From Trichobilharzia regenti (lineage: Eukaryota > Platyhelminthes > Trematoda > Strigeidida > Schistosomatidae): a stretch of DNA of 64,000 nucleotides. The stretch spans positions 83,984,903 through 84,048,902 of the forward strand of contig OX235262.1 of assembly GCA_944472135.2 (NCBI GenBank). Reading direction: 5' to 3'. A model generated the notes under the pieces. It saw only the letters and a program-made list of their open reading frames with translations. It made no database searches and was not told the origin of the DNA. The translations under genes were made by a program, and so were the position numbers. Positions 63,986 through 64,000 of this stretch are shown here, one piece after another (positions within the stretch are counted from its first letter, which is position 1; each line of letters starts with the position of its first letter).

Positions 63986-64000
63986 TGTTAACATCAATTT

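Overview
The window is AT-rich, repeat-dense eukaryotic DNA, most probably from a schistosome (blood-fluke) genome. The main evidence is a Sm-alpha-type hammerhead SINE (1055-1235 minus, with remnants at 18.8, 31.9 and 59.0 kb). Supporting evidence is many Penelope-like element (PLE) pieces, RTE-clade retrotransposons of the SR2/Perere-3 sort with (AAT)n tails, and one CR1-like fragment. No intact host protein gene is visible and there is no prokaryotic organisation. The stretch is best read as intergenic or intronic DNA; two weak exon-like segments (1344-1392 and 5371-5416) are the only hints of a host gene. The species cannot be fixed from the sequence alone.

Layout. 0-12 kb: short tRNA-headed SINEs, hammerhead SINEs and antisense or sense PLE and RTE ends. 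11.6-13.0 kb: an antisense PLE split by a hammerhead foldback element with a 12-bp target duplication. 13.0-16.2 kb: the only near-full-length element, an RTE retrotransposon with endonuclease and reverse transcriptase, inactivated by frameshifts including one at the catalytic Asp-Asp site. 19-24 kb: PLE ends, tandem hammerhead SINEs and a 1.2-kb palindrome. 28-31 kb: two hammerhead foldback units with target duplications. 31-38 kb: PLE and RTE remains. 38-45 kb: PLE remains, an unidentified diverged direct repeat and a 0.88-kb palindrome. 45.7-46.9 kb: a CR1 fragment containing a nested RTE tail. 47-64 kb: more PLE and RTE fragments, a 0.84-kb palindrome and a third hammerhead-bearing SINE family.

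Two themes tie the window together. First, at least five unrelated repeat families carry hammerhead-ribozyme cores. In all of them stem III is self-complementary: ACGCGCAT/ATGCGCAT, ACAGCTGT, ACCTAGGT, a 20-22 nt palindrome around GATATC or GGTACC, and AAGAGWCTCTT. Second, the same families repeatedly occur as inverted (head-to-head) pairs or large palindromes. PLEs are known to encode hammerheads and to leave inverted or complex terminal arrangements. A reasonable inference is that PLE machinery mobilised the non-autonomous tRNA-hammerhead units. Family names such as B, C, D and E below are local labels only.
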